This document shows positions 11,953-13,616 of a DNA stretch of 13,616 nucleotides, in pieces. The stretch is taken from NCBI GenBank assembly GCA_045580775.1, contig JAZNOK010000154.1:1-13616 (forward strand), given 5' to 3'. A program made the translations under genes and the position numbers. The notes under the pieces were generated by a model. The model searched no databases. It was given only the letters and a program-made list of their open reading frames with translations, and was not told where the DNA came from. Source of the stretch: JAZMZS01 sp045580775. GTDB taxonomy: Bacteria > Bacillota > Clostridia > Oscillospirales > CAG-272. Position 1 is the stretch's first letter, and each line of letters begins with the position of its first letter.

Positions 11953-13566
11953 ATGTCTAATATGAAGAAAAATCCCCTGAGTAGGTTTGCTTTTAGTATT
12001 TTGATGCCTGCCGTGAGCGGGGCGACGGTAGGTGTGCTAATATTTTTGTTCAAGATATCGGCAAATGCGGTCATAGATCTTTCTGGCAGTATTTATGATA
12101 GCGTAAATGCACATCCGGTATTTTTTTCGATTCTTGTATGCGGTGCGGCAATGCTTGGTATTTTTGCATCGCTGATCTTGAAGTATGCCCCTGACGGTAA
12201 GGGCGGAGGTATTCCTACTGCTGTTACAGTATTGAGGGGTCTTGTGGATTTTAGCTGGATAAAGAGCATTATTTCTATGTTCACTTCTGCCATGCTGACC
12301 TATTTTTGCGGAGTGCCTTTGGGAAACGAAGGACCGAGTGTGCAGATGGGAACTGCAGTTGGCAGAGGGTATGTAAGAGCCCTAGGAAAGGATGCCCACG
12401 CATGGGACAGATATATTATGACAGGAGGAGCTTGTGCGGGGTTTGCCGCGGCTACAGGTGCACCTTTGGCAGGTATATTTTTCGCTTTTGAGGAGGCTCA
12501 CAGGCGTTTTTCACCGTTGATTTTTATTACCTCTGCAATATCCACCACAACTTCATGTGCGGTCATGAAGCTCTTGTGTACTCTTACATCTACTCCGTAT
12601 AATCTCTTTTCTTTTGAAAGTCAGCTTGAGCTGCCTTTGGGTTCTCTGTGGGCAGCAGCTGCTCTGGGACTGATATGCGGAGTGATTTCTGTGGTTTTTG
12701 CACGTGCATACAGGTCGGTGAGAAAAATACTGAACAATAACCTAAGTTCGGTGCCTTTTTTTCTGAGAATGGCATTGATTTTTGCAGTTACGGCTGTATT
12801 TGGTTTATTTTCGGATGATTTTGTTGGTTCCGGACACCATTTGACTGAGGAACTATTTGCGGGACACAGTGTATGGTACATGCTTGTATTGTGTTTTGCA
12901 GTAAGGGCCGTTTTGCTGTTGTTTGCCAATAACATAGGTGTTACAGGAGGTCTGTTTGTTCCTACGCTTACCTTCGGAGCAATTATTGGGTCTCTTGGTG
13001 CATCATTTCTGAAATATGCAGGTTTGGTAGAAGAGAGCTATTATTCTGTGTTTGTAGTTATCGGTATAGCGGCATTTCTGTCTTCTTTTTCTCATACACC
13101 TGTCATGGCTATCGCCTTTTCTCTGGAAGTAATGAGCGGGGCGAAAAATATTCTTCCCATAATAGCAGGTGTTGCTGTGTCTTATGTTGTTGCTGAGTGC
13201 ATAGATGCATCTCCGTTTACTGATGCAGTGATAGAAGCGAAGGTTGAAGATTCGCACAGAGGAAGGGAAGCTGTTGTTGTCGATACACAGTTGACAGTCA
13301 GGGAAGGTTCTTTCATTGTAGACAAGGAGATAAGGGATGTCCTGTGGCCTCCCAGCTGTGTGATCACTTTTGTGCATAAAAGCACAGATGTATCTCACAG
13401 AGTCTCAAACAAAATTTGCGAAGGGGATCGGCTTGATGTTCACTACAGCACATACGACCCTGACAGGACTGAGCTAGAGCTGGAGTCTTATGTGGGAGAG
13501 CAGGATGCCGGCCGAATGAATGAAAAAAACGTGGCGGACAAAAACGACAGTGTACCGGAGATTTAG
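11953..13566 (+). CDS. ClC-type chloride channel / H+-Cl- antiporter with C-terminal TrkA_C-like domain
   Basis: This is a ClC membrane protein, 537 aa from this start, with about ten hydrophobic segments from 12 to 420. Selectivity-filter motifs: KGGGIP (83-88), GNEGPSVQMG (124-133) carrying the gating glutamate E126, and GGLFVPTLTFG (332-342). FEEAHRRF (179-186) contains E181, aligned with the proton glutamate E203 of E. coli ClcA, so coupled antiport is more likely than a pure channel. Two chloride-coordinating residues differ: the filter Ser is Gly85 and the Tyr near the end of the membrane domain is Phe422. Residues about 445-505 (LTVREG...ICEGDRLDVHYST) resemble a TrkA_C/RCK_C regulatory fold, followed by an acidic tail. 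GGAG (11943-11946) is 6 nt from this ATG; an ATG at 11950 and a TTG at 11941 are in frame but too close to or before the site. Confidence 0.93.
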   Translation: MSNMKKNPLSRFAFSILMPAVSGATVGVLIFLFKISANAVIDLSGSIYDSVNAHPVFFSILVCGAAMLGIFASLILKYAPDGKGGGIPTAVTVLRGLVDFSWIKSIISMFTSAMLTYFCGVPLGNEGPSVQMGTAVGRGYVRALGKDAHAWDRYIMTGGACAGFAAATGAPLAGIFFAFEEAHRRFSPLIFITSAISTTTSCAVMKLLCTLTSTPYNLFSFESQLELPLGSLWAAAALGLICGVISVVFARAYRSVRKILNNNLSSVPFFLRMALIFAVTAVFGLFSDDFVGSGHHLTEELFAGHSVWYMLVLCFAVRAVLLLFANNIGVTGGLFVPTLTFGAIIGSLGASFLKYAGLVEESYYSVFVVIGIAAFLSSFSHTPVMAIAFSLEVMSGAKNILPIIAGVAVSYVVAECIDASPFTDAVIEAKVEDSHRGREAVVVDTQLTVREGSFIVDKEIRDVLWPPSCVITFVHKSTDVSHRVSNKICEGDRLDVHYSTYDPDRTELELESYVGEQDAGRMNEKNVADKNDSVPEI

Positions 13567-13591
13567 TTTTGTTTTACCATCCTGATTATGT

Positions 13592-13609
13592 ATATTTTTG
13601 CAAAAATAT
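13592..13609. repeat. AT-rich 18-nt palindrome downstream of the ClC gene
   Basis: ATATTTTTGCAAAAATAT is a perfect palindrome located 25 nt after the ClC stop, at the right edge. It has only one central GC dinucleotide, so it would be a weak terminator. It could equally be an operator for a gene beyond the window. The remaining 3' bases hold no other recognisable feature. Confidence 0.35.
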
Positions 13610-13616
13610 TTACATC

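Noticed and set aside
1..13616. Mobile element, prophage, CRISPR array, toxin-antitoxin or other novel defence system
   Set aside because: Every frame with coding character belongs to a recognised housekeeping or transport family. There are no transposase or integrase motifs, no regularly spaced repeats, and no direct repeats flanking the tRNAs that would suggest an integration site.

Overview
The window is ordinary chromosomal DNA from a low-to-mid GC Gram-positive bacterium. It is most likely a clostridial anaerobe, and Ruminococcus/Oscillospiraceae is the best guess. The reasons are the smc-ftsY pair, a YqeK HD-domain hydrolase in the order yhbY-nadD-yqeK-rsfS, a DegV-family lipid-binding protein, SigmaA-type promoters and strong GGAG-type ribosome binding sites. 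The lineage is inferred from gene content and order, not from a database comparison. I found no phage, transposon, CRISPR array or defence system.

Layout. From 23 to 9609 eight housekeeping genes lie on the + strand, with gaps of 1 to 36 nt: smc, ftsY, rdgB (ITPase), yhbY, nadD, yqeK, rsfS and leuS. They look like one operon continuing from beyond the left edge. A perfect 13-bp hairpin with a 3-nt loop (9619-9647) follows leuS. It has no U-tract on the + strand but a U-rich tract on the - strand. An inositol-monophosphatase-family gene (9665-10435) comes next. A 22-nt palindromic bidirectional terminator (10603-10630) separates this block from two - strand tRNA genes, Arg-TCT then His-GTG in transcription order, driven by a perfect-consensus promoter (10835-10863). 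A - strand DegV-family gene (10929-11798) and a divergent + strand ClC-type chloride transporter gene (11953-13566) fill the right end, sharing a 154-nt intergenic region.

Function. The operon joins chromosome organisation (SMC), membrane protein targeting (FtsY), nucleotide pool cleaning (RdgB, YqeK), ribosome assembly and silencing (YhbY, RsfS), NAD synthesis (NadD) and leucyl-tRNA charging (LeuS). These are growth-linked functions. The right side looks like independent single-gene units.

I did not find a new biological system. The observations most worth a second look are the oddly oriented hairpin beside the phosphatase start, the replacement of two chloride-coordinating residues in the ClC protein, an A:C mismatch in the T-stem of tRNA-Arg, and a perfect palindrome between the two tRNAs.
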